From Rhodospirillales bacterium (GTDB lineage: Bacteria; Pseudomonadota; Alphaproteobacteria; Rhodospirillales; Casp-alpha2), in NCBI GenBank assembly GCA_017640505.1, contig JAEPQO010000001.1, forward strand, positions 1,504,625 through 1,568,624: DNA of 64,000 bases, read 5' to 3'. Position numbers and translations under genes: made by a program. The notes below the pieces were generated by a model. The model saw only the letters and a program-made list of their open reading frames with translations, was not told the DNA's origin and made no database searches. This document shows positions 19,892 through 29,448 of this stretch, one piece after another (the stretch's first letter is position 1; every line of letters begins with the position of its first letter).

Positions 19892-20632
19892 ATGATTAAC
19901 CGCTCTCTGCTGCGTGCAGGTGTGATAAGCGGCGCGCTCGCCCTCTGGGCAGGCAACGCCCCGGCATCGGCCGGCGAGTATTCGCTGACCGTCGACCGGG
20001 TCACAATCGATACCGGCGACTTTACCCGGAAGGGTATCGGGTATAACGGCGCTTCGCCGGGGCCCGTGCTCAGGTTCAAGGAAGGGGAGGACGTCGTCAT
20101 CAACGTCACCAACAACCTTTCCGAACAGACCTCGATCCACTGGCACGGCCTGATCCTGCCGTATGAACAGGATGGTGTGCCGGGGATCAGCTACCCCGGC
20201 ATTGCGCCTGGCGAAACGTTTACGTACCGCTTCCCGATCGTGCAAAGCGGCACCTACTGGTTCCACAGCCACTCGCCGTTTCAGGAACCGGACGGGGCGT
20301 ACGGCGCCATCGTGATCGAGCCGAAAAAGCGCGAGCCGTTCCGGTTTGACCGGGAATACGTGGTGCAGTTGACCGACGCGCATCCGCATCCGGGCAAGCG
20401 CATCATGCGCAACCTCAAGATGATGCCGGATTACTACAACCGGAACCCGGTCAAACACGTGATCAGCGTCAATCCGGGCACCACCGTTTACATGGAAACC
20501 GAGGTCGATGCGCCGGGGCAATGGGCGTTCCATTGTCACCTTGCCTACCACGCCGACAGCGGCATGTTCCGCAAGGTCGTGGTCGAGGGTGGTCCCTCCG
20601 CCGAGGCCGCGTCTCCGGCCAGGGGGAGCTGA
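19892..20632 (+). CDS. Internally deleted CopA-like multicopper oxidase (mini-CopA)
   Basis: A 246-residue exported protein in place of the roughly 550-600 residues usual for CopA. After a signal peptide (to about ASAG), residues 28-150 are the first cupredoxin domain with copper motifs HWHG (His83, His85) and FHSH (His125, His127). At about residues 180-190 (MMPDYYNRNP then VKHVISVNPG) the sequence jumps, in frame, to the end of the last domain, with HCHLAYHADSGM (His214, Cys215, His216, His220, Met225). The middle domain and the HPxHLHG motif are missing. One type 1 ligand and two of the eight trinuclear-site His are therefore absent. Oxidase activity is doubtful; copper binding is plausible. 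The reading frame is clean and copB starts 4 bases on. Confidence 0.85.
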   Translation: MINRSLLRAGVISGALALWAGNAPASAGEYSLTVDRVTIDTGDFTRKGIGYNGASPGPVLRFKEGEDVVINVTNNLSEQTSIHWHGLILPYEQDGVPGISYPGIAPGETFTYRFPIVQSGTYWFHSHSPFQEPDGAYGAIVIEPKKREPFRFDREYVVQLTDAHPHPGKRIMRNLKMMPDYYNRNPVKHVISVNPGTTVYMETEVDAPGQWAFHCHLAYHADSGMFRKVVVEGGPSAEAASPARGS

Positions 20633-20635
20633 GGA

Positions 20636-21340
20636 ATGAAGATCAGTACAGTCATTTTCAGCGCCTTAACGGCCGGCATTCTGGTCATGTCCTCTGCTCA
20701 CGCCGAGGAACTGATCTGGGGCGTCAAGATCGAGCAAATGGAGGTCCGCGTTGGCGACAACGGGACCGATGTCGTGGCCTGGGACGGCGATGCTGTCATT
20801 GGCACCGACGAACTCAAGTTCGTCCTCAGGAACGAAGGCGAGTTCGAAACCGATGGCGATGTCCTGGAAACCATGGAGACGCAGGTGCGCATCCAGGTGC
20901 CGGTCTCGGATTTCTTCGACGTCGCCGCCGGTATCCGTTTCGATACGCCCGAAGGGCCGGATCGGACACATGCCGTCGTCGGCCTCAAGGGGCTGGCGCC
21001 GCAGTGGTTCGAGATCGACGCGGATCTCTACCTGTCTCGGCATCCGTCTTTCCGCTTCGAAGCGGAATACGAGGCGCTGATCACAAACCATCTGATCCTG
21101 ACGCCGAGCGTCGAGATTGACCTGCCGTTCAACGACGACCGGGAGATTGATATCGGTGCCTGGGGTCCGAAGACGGAAATCGGCGCTAGGTTGAGTTACG
21201 ATCTGTTCGACCGGGCCGTCGCGCCGTACGTGGGCGTGCATTACGAACGCTACTTCGGTGAAACGAAGGACATCAAAGTCGCAGAGGGCAAGGAAGGTGA
21301 TGCCCTTTGGTTCGTGACAGGTCTCAAGCTTCAATTTTGA
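20636..21340 (+). CDS. copB: Outer-membrane copper resistance protein CopB
   Basis: A 234-residue exported beta-barrel protein with a signal peptide cleaved near SSAHAEE. LIWGVKIEQMEVR at the mature N-terminus, LKGLAPQWFEIDADLYLS, the APYVGVHYERYFG strand and the terminal Phe (LKLQF) are typical of CopB. The usual Met/His-rich N-terminal stretch of Pseudomonas CopB is missing, as in many alphaproteobacteria. It ends the copper operon and is followed by an intrinsic terminator. Confidence 0.92.
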   Translation: MKISTVIFSALTAGILVMSSAHAEELIWGVKIEQMEVRVGDNGTDVVAWDGDAVIGTDELKFVLRNEGEFETDGDVLETMETQVRIQVPVSDFFDVAAGIRFDTPEGPDRTHAVVGLKGLAPQWFEIDADLYLSRHPSFRFEAEYEALITNHLILTPSVEIDLPFNDDREIDIGAWGPKTEIGARLSYDLFDRAVAPYVGVHYERYFGETKDIKVAEGKEGDALWFVTGLKLQF

Positions 21341-21347
21341 ACGAGAT

Positions 21348-21398
21348 GGCCCGGAGTTGGCTGATTAGGTTCAGTCAGCGCCGGGCCGTTTCGTTTTT
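21348..21398 (+). terminator. Intrinsic terminator after copB
   Basis: GGCCCGG (21348-21354) pairs with CCGGGCC (21381-21387), and the inner part of the stem is imperfect (GGCTGA with TCAGTCAGC). The tract GTTTCGTTTTT follows. It lies in the 78-base gap between convergent copB and a hydrolase gene. Confidence 0.7.
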
Positions 21399-21418
21399 CA
21401 CGAAAGACTTGGAAAAAT

Positions 21419-22066
21419 TTATTCCGCCGGCTGCAGATTGGCGTCGAGGTACTTCTCGACGTGCTTTTCCATCGTTTCCAGGTGGTCGCGGAAGAAGTGA
21501 TCGCAGCCCTTCACCACGTTGTAGTCGATGGTGATGTTCTTCTGCTTGCCGAGCTTGTCGGCGAGCTTGGCCACGGATTCTTCCGGGATGATGTCGTCGC
21601 TGTCGCCGTGCACCATGAGGCCGGACGCCGGGCAGGGGGCGAGGAACGAGAAATCATGGATCGAGGCCGGCGGCGCGATGGCGATGAAGCCGTTGATTTC
21701 GGGCCGGCGCATCATCAGCTGCATGGCAATCCAGGCGCCGAAAGAGAAGCCGGCGATCCAGCAACCGGTTGCGTTCGGGTTGTGACCCTGCATCCAGTCG
21801 AGTGCGGCGGCCGCATCCGAAAGTTCACCCAGGCCGCTGTCGAACGAGCCCTGCGAGCGGCCGACACCCCGGAAATTGAAGCGCAACGTGGAAAAGCCGC
21901 GACGCGAAAAGCTGTGATACAGCGAGTACACCACCTTGTTGTTCATGGTGCCGCCGTGTTGCGGATGCGGATGCAGAATCAGCGCAACCGGCGCGTCATC
22001 GCGCTTCGCGTGCTGATAGCGGCCTTCGAGGCGGCCTTCCGGTCCGTTAAAAATCACATCGGGCAT
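21419..22066 (-). CDS. Alpha/beta hydrolase
   Basis: A 215-residue cytoplasmic alpha/beta hydrolase of the short CocE/dienelactone-hydrolase-like group often found alone in alphaproteobacteria. HPHPQHGGTM near the N-terminus and RFNFRGVGRSQG are the family signature. The nucleophile Ser is in GFSFGAW, the acid Asp in HGDSDDIIP and the His in KGCDHFF, so the catalytic triad is complete. The substrate is unknown. It is convergent with copB and divergent from cysE. Confidence 0.88.
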   Translation of the reverse strand: MPDVIFNGPEGRLEGRYQHAKRDDAPVALILHPHPQHGGTMNNKVVYSLYHSFSRRGFSTLRFNFRGVGRSQGSFDSGLGELSDAAAALDWMQGHNPNATGCWIAGFSFGAWIAMQLMMRRPEINGFIAIAPPASIHDFSFLAPCPASGLMVHGDSDDIIPEESVAKLADKLGKQKNITIDYNVVKGCDHFFRDHLETMEKHVEKYLDANLQPAE

Positions 22067-22176
22067 AGGTGGAACCTCATTGAGAACATATTCAAAAGAT
22101 CGAGTAACTAAATCGGATAATCTCGATGGCGGCGGGCTTTTCCTTCAAGGAACAACAGATTTATGCCCGGATAAAC

Positions 22177-22217
22177 TTGACCGCTTTACTCGGGTTTCTT
22201 ATATAACCCTTAAGAAA
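22177..22217 (+). promoter_or_regulatory. Promoter with overlapping dyads for the cysE-iscR-suf operon
   Basis: A near-consensus sigma-70 promoter, TTGACC (22177-22182), 17 bases, TATATA (22200-22205), lies about 90 bases before cysE. Two perfect dyads overlap its -10: GGGTT-N8-AACCC (22192-22209) and TTTCTTA-N9-TAAGAAA (22195-22217). This is where a repressor such as the operon's own IscR could act, but the sites do not match a binding consensus I can quote with confidence. The rest of 22067-22295 shows nothing else recognisable. Confidence 0.6.
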
Positions 22218-22295
22218 GTGCGCTTTTCCGTCGTGACATAGTCGTCACCGGGGCGTGGCGCAATCCCGGGGCGAAGAGAACATAAAGTACATGCC

Positions 22296-23054
22296 ATGCT
22301 TTTCAAGAGATTAAAGGCCGATCTGGATGCCTTTCTGGAGCGCGATCCTGCCGCGCGCTCGCGTGTCGAGGTCGTGATTCTGTACCAGGGTTTCCATGCC
22401 GTGGTGTTTTACCGGTTCTCGCATTGGCTGTGGCAGTCGGGCCTGCGTTTTCTAGGCCGCTTCGTGTCGCAGGTCGGACGCCTGTTTACCGGCATCGAAA
22501 TTCACCCGGGCGCGACCATCGGCTGCTGCTTCGTGATCGACCACGGCTCCGGCGTCGTCATCGGTGAAACCGCCGAAATCGGCGACAATGTCACGCTTTA
22601 CCACGACGTTACGCTGGGCGGCGTCGCGCCGAGCGTCGACAGCCACGAACAGGTCGGCGTCAAGCGCCACCCGACGCTGGGCAACAATGTCATCGTCGGT
22701 TCGGGCGCGCAGATTCTGGGTCCGATCACGGTCGGCGACTGCGCGCGCGTCGGCGCCAATGCGGTCGTGACATCCGACGTGCCGGCCAATGTTACCGCGG
22801 TCGGCATTCCGGCCAAGATCGTGATGCCGAAGGACAAGTCGAAGTCGAGCGAGTTCCGCGCCTATGCGACGACGCCGGAAGGCGTGCCGGATCCGGTACA
22901 GCAGGTGCTGGACCAGATGCGCCAAAGCCTTTCCGAACTGAAAGGGCGTGTCGACGAGCTCGAGCAGGAGCGCGACGAGCTGCGCGAGAAGCTCGCGGAC
23001 AAGGATAACGGCAAGGACGACGGCAAGAGCGGCCGTAAAACCTCGGTGGCCTAA
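22296..23054 (+). CDS. cysE: Serine O-acetyltransferase
   Basis: A 252-residue enzyme that makes O-acetylserine from serine and acetyl-CoA, the first step of cysteine synthesis. It shows the short N-terminal helical domain, a left-handed hexapeptide-repeat helix ([36 protein letters not shown]) and active-site His in IDHGSG. The C-terminus carries a charged coiled coil ([19 protein letters not shown]) ending in a Lys-rich tail. This extension is longer than in E. coli CysE. It is 18 bases upstream of iscR in the same operon, so cysteine supply appears tied to Fe-S cluster assembly. Confidence 0.95.
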   Translation: MLFKRLKADLDAFLERDPAARSRVEVVILYQGFHAVVFYRFSHWLWQSGLRFLGRFVSQVGRLFTGIEIHPGATIGCCFVIDHGSGVVIGETAEIGDNVTLYHDVTLGGVAPSVDSHEQVGVKRHPTLGNNVIVGSGAQILGPITVGDCARVGANAVVTSDVPANVTAVGIPAKIVMPKDKSKSSEFRAYATTPEGVPDPVQQVLDQMRQSLSELKGRVDELEQERDELREKLADKDNGKDDGKSGRKTSVA

Positions 23055-23072
23055 GGCCAAAGGAGAGAAAAC

Positions 23073-23546
23073 GTGAAACTCAGTACCAAAGGACGCTACG
23101 CGGTCATGGCGATGGTCGATCTCGCGACCCAGACCGACGGCAAGCCGATAGCGCTGGCCGATGTCGCGGAGCGTCAGGAAATTTCCCTTTCGTATCTGGA
23201 GCAGCTGTTCGGGCGCCTGCGTCGCGGACAACTCGTCAAGAGTGTACGCGGGCCGGGCGGCGGTTACCTGCTGGCACGCGACGCATCCGAAATCCGCGTT
23301 GCGGACGTCATCATGGCGGTGGACGAGCCGATCAAGGCAACCCGCTGTACGCCGGGCAGCCCGTCGGGCTGTCAGGGCCGCCAGCAACGCTGTCTGACGC
23401 ACGATCTGTGGGAAGAACTCGGCAATCAGATTTATCTGTTCCTGAGTTCGGTCTCGCTTGAGGACGTGGCGACCCGCCGCGTGCTCGGCTCCAGCGGTAT
23501 CCTGTACGCGCAAAGCCGCGATCAACAGGTCGCCGCAGGCGAGTAA
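23073..23546 (+). CDS. iscR: Rrf2-family Fe-S cluster-sensing regulator IscR
   Basis: A 157-residue winged-helix regulator of the Fe-S operon. The N-terminus (MKLSTKGRYAVMAMVDLA) and wing (VRGPGGGYLLAR) are classical for IscR/Rrf2. Three Cys for a [2Fe-2S] cluster are at 92, 100 and 107, followed by a candidate fourth ligand, His110. The spacings of 7 and 6 residues are wider than the 5 and 5 of E. coli IscR. It has a good GGAGA ribosome binding site, and as second gene of the operon it probably autoregulates. Confidence 0.93.
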   Translation: MKLSTKGRYAVMAMVDLATQTDGKPIALADVAERQEISLSYLEQLFGRLRRGQLVKSVRGPGGGYLLARDASEIRVADVIMAVDEPIKATRCTPGSPSGCQGRQQRCLTHDLWEELGNQIYLFLSSVSLEDVATRRVLGSSGILYAQSRDQQVAAGE

Positions 23547-23568
23547 CGGGACCAAGGGACCCTCACCG

Positions 23569-24675
23569 ATGACGGCCTGCTACCTCGATCATAACGCGAC
23601 GACGCCGCTGGGCATGCCTGCCCGCGAAGCGATGGCGCGTGCCATTGAGGTGACGGGCAATCCATCGTCGGTCCACGCCTTCGGCCGCGACGCGCGCAAG
23701 ATTGTCGAAGACGCGCGTGCCAGCGTCGCCGAGCTTGCCGGCATCGCGCCTGCCAACGTGATCTTCACGTCGGGCGGTTCTGAGGCGAACAACACGATCC
23801 TCCGCGGTGTCGCCGCGGACACCATCATCACCAGTGCCGTCGAGCATGCCTCCTTACTGGACGCGGTGCCGGATGCGCTTCGTATTCCGGTGGACGCCGA
23901 TGGCGTCGTCCGGCTGGATGCATTGGCTTTGGCACTCGAGGGCGCCGAGGGACGCACGCTGGTCTCCGTGATGGCGGCCAACAATGAAACCGGTGTCGTG
24001 CAGCCGATCGCCGAGGTTTCGGCGCTCTGCAAGGACGCGGGCGCGCTGCTGCACGTGGATGCGATCCAGTGGGCGGCTAAACGGCCGCTGTTCGAAATTA
24101 CCGCCTATGCGGATGCCGTGAGCCTGAGCGCGCACAAGTTCCAGGGCCCGGCGGGCACGGGCGCGATCCTGATCAAAGACGGTGTCGCGTTCGAACCGCT
24201 CGTTCGTGGTGGCGGGCAGGAACGCCGGCGCCGTGCGGGCACGGAAAACGTCGTCGGCATCGCCGGTTTCGGGGCGGCTGCCGCCGCCGCGTTGCAGGCG
24301 CTTCCCGAATACGCCCGGATCGGTGCATTGCGCGACCGGATCGAAACGGAGCTTTCCGATGGCGCCAGGTTTTATGGGCAGGACGCCGACCGCCTCGCCA
24401 ACACGACATGTATCGCCATGCCCGGTGTTTCGGCGGAAACGCAGGTGATGGCGTTTGATCTCGCCGGCGTCGCCGTCAGCGCCGGATCCGCGTGTTCGTC
24501 GGGCAAGGTCGAACCGAGCCATGTGCTGCTCGCCATGGGACTTTCAAAAGACGAGGCCGCGCAGGCGATCCGCGTCTCGCTGGGACCGGATACCACGGAA
24601 GAGGACGTCGACCGGTTCATTGCCGCGTGGCGCGATCTTTACCGGCGCACCAGCCGCGCAGGGGAGGCCGCATGA
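23569..24675 (+). CDS. Cysteine desulfurase (NifS/IscS family), first copy
   Basis: A 368-residue PLP enzyme that removes sulfur from cysteine for cluster assembly. PLP Lys is in LSAHKFQGPAGTGA and the persulfide-carrying Cys in SAGSACSSGKVEPSHV, both as in group I desulfurases. The ATG at 23569 (MTACYLDHNATTPLG) fits family N-termini. The extension from 23458 would run inside iscR. It shares an ATGA overlap with the second desulfurase gene. With sufS this makes three desulfurases in one operon. Confidence 0.93.
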   Translation: MTACYLDHNATTPLGMPAREAMARAIEVTGNPSSVHAFGRDARKIVEDARASVAELAGIAPANVIFTSGGSEANNTILRGVAADTIITSAVEHASLLDAVPDALRIPVDADGVVRLDALALALEGAEGRTLVSVMAANNETGVVQPIAEVSALCKDAGALLHVDAIQWAAKRPLFEITAYADAVSLSAHKFQGPAGTGAILIKDGVAFEPLVRGGGQERRRRAGTENVVGIAGFGAAAAAALQALPEYARIGALRDRIETELSDGARFYGQDADRLANTTCIAMPGVSAETQVMAFDLAGVAVSAGSACSSGKVEPSHVLLAMGLSKDEAAQAIRVSLGPDTTEEDVDRFIAAWRDLYRRTSRAGEAA

Positions 24676-25853
24676 CCGCTCAGGCCCGCCCGATCTATCT
24701 GGATTACCAGGCGACGACGCCGGTCGACGCACGCGTGATGGAAACCATGACGCCGTTCTTCACCGAAGCCTTCGGCAATCCGCATTCGACGTCGCATGCC
24801 TATGGCTGGGAAGCCCGCGATGCGGTCGAGGCCGCGCGTCAGCAGGTCGCGGCCATGATTAACGCCGATCCGCGCGAGGTCGTCTTTACCTCGGGGGCGA
24901 CGGAAAGCAATAACATGGCGATCAAGGGCGTGGCGCGCTTCTTCGAAGGCCGCAAAGGCCACATGATCGCGCCGGTGACCGAGCACAAGTGCGTACTGGA
25001 ATCCATGAAATACGCCCAGAAGCTGGGCTACGAAATCACATGGCTGCCGGTCGCGGCCGATGGCCTGATCGATCCGGCGGCTGTGAAGGATGCAATCCGC
25101 GAGGATACCGCGCTCGTTTCCGTCATGCAGGTCAACAACGAGATCGGGACCATCCAGCCGGTCGCCGAAATCGGTGCCATCTGCCGGGAAGCGGGCGTCT
25201 ATTTCCATACCGACGCCGCACAGGCATCGGGCAAGGCGAAGATCGACGTTGTTGAAATGAACGCCGATCTCCTCAGCCTGAGCGCGCACAAGATGTACGG
25301 CCCCATGGGGATCGGTGCGCTTTATGTGCGCCGCAAGCCGCGTGTGCGCCTTGAACCCCTGATGGATGGCGGCGGCCAGGAACGGACAATGCGGTCCGGT
25401 ACGCTGCCCGCACCGCTGGTCGTCGGCTTTGGCAAGGCCGCCGAAATCGTGACCGCGGAGCGTGACACGGAAGAGACACGTGTCCGCGATTTGCGCGACC
25501 GTCTGCTCAAGGGGTTGCAACAGCGCGTCCCCGATCTCTATGTGAACGGCAGCATGGAACACCGTGTCGCCGGCAACCTGAACGTTGGCTTCAAGGGCAT
25601 CGATTCCGAAGCATTGATGGATGCGCTGAAAGAGCGTGTTGCGATCTCCAGTGGTTCTGCCTGTACGTCGGCGGCGGTCGAGCCGAGCTACGTGCTGCGC
25701 GCGCTCGGCCTTTCGGACGAGGATGCGCATGCATCGGTCCGTCTCTGCGTCGGCCGCATGACCACAGCGGATGAAATCGAAGTTGCCATTGACGCCATCT
25801 CGGACGCCGTTAGAACGCTCCGCGCAGATGGGGCGCAGGTGTCCGTGGCATGA
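24672..25853 (+). CDS. iscS: Cysteine desulfurase IscS-like, second copy
   Basis: A 393-residue PLP-dependent desulfurase closer to IscS than its neighbour: MTAQARPIYLDYQATTPVD, HTDAAQASGK, PLP Lys in SLSAHKMYGPMGIGALY, and Cys in SSGSACTSAAVEPSYVLRAL. It starts at the ATG overlapping the stop of the first desulfurase by 4 bases, so the pair is translationally coupled. It is about 45% similar by eye to the first copy and not a recent duplicate. It may also supply sulfur for tRNA thiolation by MnmA (inference). Confidence 0.94.
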   Translation: MTAQARPIYLDYQATTPVDARVMETMTPFFTEAFGNPHSTSHAYGWEARDAVEAARQQVAAMINADPREVVFTSGATESNNMAIKGVARFFEGRKGHMIAPVTEHKCVLESMKYAQKLGYEITWLPVAADGLIDPAAVKDAIREDTALVSVMQVNNEIGTIQPVAEIGAICREAGVYFHTDAAQASGKAKIDVVEMNADLLSLSAHKMYGPMGIGALYVRRKPRVRLEPLMDGGGQERTMRSGTLPAPLVVGFGKAAEIVTAERDTEETRVRDLRDRLLKGLQQRVPDLYVNGSMEHRVAGNLNVGFKGIDSEALMDALKERVAISSGSACTSAAVEPSYVLRALGLSDEDAHASVRLCVGRMTTADEIEVAIDAISDAVRTLRADGAQVSVA

Positions 25854-25880
25854 GAACAAGAAGGCTCTAAAGGAACCGAT

Positions 25881-27338
25881 ATGTCAGCAACAGCCGAAAC
25901 AGTCGAACAGGTCCACTCAATCTCGGGGGAGAAGTACAAGTACGGCTTCGTCACCGATATTGCCGCCGACAAGGCGCCCAAGGGACTGAGCGAGGACATT
26001 GTCCGCTTCATCTCGGCCAAGAAGGGTGAGCCGGAATGGCTGCTCGACTGGCGCCTGAAAGCGTACCGCCGCTGGCTGGAGATGCCGGAACCGCAGTGGT
26101 CGAAGGTGCAGTTCCCGCCGATCGACTACCAGCAGTACCACTATTATTCGGCGCCCAAGAGCGACGACGATCGTCCCAAGAGCCTGGACGAGGTCGACCC
26201 GGAACTGCTCGCGACGTATGAAAAGCTCGGCATTCCGATCAAGGAACAGGAAGTGCTCGCGGGCGTGGCCGTCGATTACGTGTTCGACAGCGTGTCCGTG
26301 GCGACGACCTTCAAGAAGAAGCTCGAGGAAGTCGGCGTCATCTTCTGCCCGATTTCCGAGGCGCTGGAACGCTGCCCGGACCTGGTGCGCAAGTATCTCG
26401 GTACTGTTGTGCCGGTCGCCGACAACAAGCACGCATGCCTCAATTCGGCGGTCTTCACCGACGGCTCGTTCGTCTACATCCCGCCGGGGGTCCGTTGCCC
26501 GATGGAACTGTCGACCTACTTCCGCATCAACGAAATGAACACGGGCCAGTTCGAGCGCACGCTGATCGTCGCCGACAAGGGCTCCTACGTCAGCTATCTC
26601 GAAGGCTGCACGGCGCCGATGCGCGACGAGAACCAGCTTCACGCCGCCGTTGTCGAACTGGTGGCCCTGGATGATGCCGAGATCAAGTACTCGACGGTGC
26701 AGAACTGGTACCCGGGCGACGAAGACGGCAAGGGCGGTATCTACAATTTCGTCACCAAGCGTGGTGCGTGCCGGGGCAAGAACTCCAAGATTTCCTGGAC
26801 CCAGGTCGAAACCGGGTCGGCGATCACGTGGAAGTACCCGAGCTGCATCCTGCAGGGCGACAATTCGGTCGGCGAGTTCTATTCCATCGCCATCACCAAC
26901 AACGCGCAACAGGCCGACACCGGCACTAAGATGATCCATCTTGGCAAGAACACGACGTCCAGGATCATCTCCAAGGGGATTTCGGCGGGCAAGTCGGATC
27001 AGACCTATCGCGGGCTGGTGAAGATCTCGCCGAAGGCCGAGGGCGCCAGGAACTATACCCAGTGCGACTCGCTGCTGATCGGCGACAAGTGCGGGGCGCA
27101 CACGGTGCCCTACATCGAGAGCAAGAATAAGAACGCCATCGTCGAGCACGAGGCGACCACGTCGACCATTTCGGAAGTCCAGCTCTTCTACCTGCGTCAG
27201 CGCGGCATTCCCGAGGAAGCGGCCGTGGCGCTGGTGGTCAACGGTTTCTGCCGCGAAGTGATGCAGCAGTTACCGATGGAATTCGCCGTCGAGGCACAGA
27301 AACTCGTCGGTATCTCACTTGAAGGAAGCGTTGGCTGA
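25881..27338 (+). CDS. sufB: Fe-S cluster scaffold subunit SufB
   Basis: A 485-residue component of the SufBC2D scaffold on which clusters are built. The conserved core is easily recognised: [59 protein letters not shown] and the C-terminal [20 protein letters not shown] with the Cys proposed to receive sulfur. [18 protein letters not shown] is the SufB/SufD signature. It starts 27 bases after the second desulfurase. Confidence 0.98.
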   Translation: MSATAETVEQVHSISGEKYKYGFVTDIAADKAPKGLSEDIVRFISAKKGEPEWLLDWRLKAYRRWLEMPEPQWSKVQFPPIDYQQYHYYSAPKSDDDRPKSLDEVDPELLATYEKLGIPIKEQEVLAGVAVDYVFDSVSVATTFKKKLEEVGVIFCPISEALERCPDLVRKYLGTVVPVADNKHACLNSAVFTDGSFVYIPPGVRCPMELSTYFRINEMNTGQFERTLIVADKGSYVSYLEGCTAPMRDENQLHAAVVELVALDDAEIKYSTVQNWYPGDEDGKGGIYNFVTKRGACRGKNSKISWTQVETGSAITWKYPSCILQGDNSVGEFYSIAITNNAQQADTGTKMIHLGKNTTSRIISKGISAGKSDQTYRGLVKISPKAEGARNYTQCDSLLIGDKCGAHTVPYIESKNKNAIVEHEATTSTISEVQLFYLRQRGIPEEAAVALVVNGFCREVMQQLPMEFAVEAQKLVGISLEGSVG

Positions 27339-27364
27339 GCCAACGGTAAGAGGAAGATAAAAGA

Positions 27365-28117
27365 ATGTTGGAAATCAAGGACCTGCACGCCGCCGTCGAC
27401 GGCAAGGAAATCCTCAAGGGTGTGAACCTGACCGTGAACCCCGGCGAGGTGCACGCCATCATGGGCCCGAACGGGTCGGGCAAGTCGACGCTCAGCTACG
27501 TGCTGGCGGGCCGCGACGGTTACGAAGTCACGGGCGGCCGCATCATCTATGAGGGTGAGGATCTGACGGACCTGGACCCCGAAGAACGCGCCGCCAAGGG
27601 CATCTTCCTCGCGTTCCAGTACCCGGTGGAAATTCCGGGCGTGCCGAACTCAACGTTCCTGAACGAGGCGGTCAATGCCGTTCGCCGTTACCGGGGCGAG
27701 GACGAACTCGACAAAATCCAGTTCGTGAAGATGTTGCGCGCCAAGACCAAGGAACTGAACATGTCGGACGAGATGCTGAAGCGTGCCGTCAACGTCGGCT
27801 TCTCGGGCGGTGAAAAGAAACGTAACGAAGTGCTGCAGATGGCGGTGCTGGAGCCGAAGCTCGCGATCCTCGACGAGACGGACAGTGGTCTCGATATCGA
27901 CGCGCTCAAGATCGTCTCCGAAGGCGTCAACGCGCTGCGTTCGCCGGAACGTTCCACGCTGGTCATCACGCACTATCAGCGCCTGCTGGATTACATCGTG
28001 CCGGACAAGGTGCACGTGCTGGCCCAGGGCCGCATCCAGAAGACCGGTGGCAAGGAACTGGCACTGGAACTCGAAGAAAAAGGCTATGCCGATTTCGTCG
28101 GTGAGGAGGCCGCCTGA
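27365..28117 (+). CDS. sufC: Suf system ATPase SufC
   Basis: A 250-residue soluble ABC-type ATPase that drives conformational change in the SufBC2D complex. Walker A is GPNGSGKST, the signature motif [11 protein letters not shown], Walker [13 protein letters not shown], and the switch His is in VITHYQRLL. Length is standard. Its stop shares one base with the sufD start (TGATG). Confidence 0.98.
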   Translation: MLEIKDLHAAVDGKEILKGVNLTVNPGEVHAIMGPNGSGKSTLSYVLAGRDGYEVTGGRIIYEGEDLTDLDPEERAAKGIFLAFQYPVEIPGVPNSTFLNEAVNAVRRYRGEDELDKIQFVKMLRAKTKELNMSDEMLKRAVNVGFSGGEKKRNEVLQMAVLEPKLAILDETDSGLDIDALKIVSEGVNALRSPERSTLVITHYQRLLDYIVPDKVHVLAQGRIQKTGGKELALELEEKGYADFVGEEAA

Positions 28118-29448
28118 TGACGGCTGTTTCGTTCCTCGACGGCGGACTGGACGGTGGACGCACGCTGCCGGGCGAAGGCCTCGCCTGGCTCAAGGCGCGT
28201 CGCGATGCCGGTGCCGAACGCTTCGATGCGCTGGGCCTGCCGACGCCCAAGCTGGAAAGCTGGAAGTACACGCGGCTGCGCCCGCTGGACGACACACACT
28301 ACACGCCCATCGGCGATGATGCCGATGCGACCGAGATCGCCAACCTGCCGAGCGTCGGCGATGTGGCGGCGCGGGTCGTCTTCGTCAACGGCAAGCTGCG
28401 CACCGACCTGAGCGATCTTGCGAGCCTGCCCGCTGGCGTGCGTTTCGGGCCATTGGAGGACATCCTCGCGGACGATCCGGCCTGGGCGGAAGCGCATCTG
28501 GGTGCCGTGGCCGATGATACGGACCAGGCCATGCTGGCGCTCAACGATGCGATGATGGATAGCGGCTTCGTCCTTCACGTCGCCAAGGGCGTGGCGCTGA
28601 CCAAACCGCTCGAGGTCGTCTATGTCGGCGGGCTGACCGATCAGGCGGTGGCGTACTTCCCGCGCAACCTGATCGTCATCGAGCCGAACGCGCAGGCGAC
28701 GCTGGTGAAGCATCACGTCGGTCGTGGCGTCGGTGCCTACTTCGCCAACGCGGCGACGGAAATCGATGTCGCCGACGGTGCCATCTTCAAGCACTACAAG
28801 GTGCAGGCCGAAAACATGCAGGCGACGCACGTTGCGACGGAACACACGCGCATCGGCCGTGATGCGACCTATGAATGCTTCAATCTCGCGATCGGTGGTC
28901 TGTTGTCCCGGACCGAAGCACGGATCACGCTGGCGGGTGAGGGCGCGCATTGCGGCTATCACGGTGCCTACATGATGCGCGGCAAGGAACACTGCGACAA
29001 CACGTCCTTCATCGACATGGCCGTGCCGCACACGACCTGCAAGCAGGTCTTCAAGGGCGTGCTGGACGATGAGGCGCGCGCCGTGTTTCAGGGCAAAATT
29101 CTTGTCGCACGTGATGCGCAGAAGGCGGACGGCCGCATGCTCAACAAGACGCTGCTGCTGTCCGACAATGCCGAGATCGACACCAAACCGGAACTGGAAA
29201 TCTATGCCGACGATGTGCAGTGCGCGCACGGCGCGACCACCGGCCAGCTCGACCAGACAGCACTGTTCTATCTTCGGTCGCGCGGTATTCCGGAGCCGCA
29301 GGCGCGGAACATGCTGGTGCAGTCGTTCCTGGGCGATGCGCTGCAGGAAATCAGCGACGAGACGGTGCGCGAGGTTCTGATGGACCGGGTCGTGCACTGG
29401 CTGCCGGCGCACTGCTATCTCGCCGGCGAGTGGAAGGAAAGCGCCTGA
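28117..29448 (+). CDS. sufD: Fe-S cluster assembly protein SufD
   Basis: A 443-residue partner of SufB in the scaffold complex. The N-terminus has the LPTPKLESWKYTRLRPL segment, and the C-terminal half repeats the SufB fold with HGATTGQLDQTALFYLRSRG. The conserved His in DVQCAHGATTG, which corresponds to the cluster-assembly His of E. coli SufD, is present. It is coupled to sufC and sufS by one-base overlaps of stop and start. Confidence 0.96.
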   Translation: MTAVSFLDGGLDGGRTLPGEGLAWLKARRDAGAERFDALGLPTPKLESWKYTRLRPLDDTHYTPIGDDADATEIANLPSVGDVAARVVFVNGKLRTDLSDLASLPAGVRFGPLEDILADDPAWAEAHLGAVADDTDQAMLALNDAMMDSGFVLHVAKGVALTKPLEVVYVGGLTDQAVAYFPRNLIVIEPNAQATLVKHHVGRGVGAYFANAATEIDVADGAIFKHYKVQAENMQATHVATEHTRIGRDATYECFNLAIGGLLSRTEARITLAGEGAHCGYHGAYMMRGKEHCDNTSFIDMAVPHTTCKQVFKGVLDDEARAVFQGKILVARDAQKADGRMLNKTLLLSDNAEIDTKPELEIYADDVQCAHGATTGQLDQTALFYLRSRGIPEPQARNMLVQSFLGDALQEISDETVREVLMDRVVHWLPAHCYLAGEWKESA

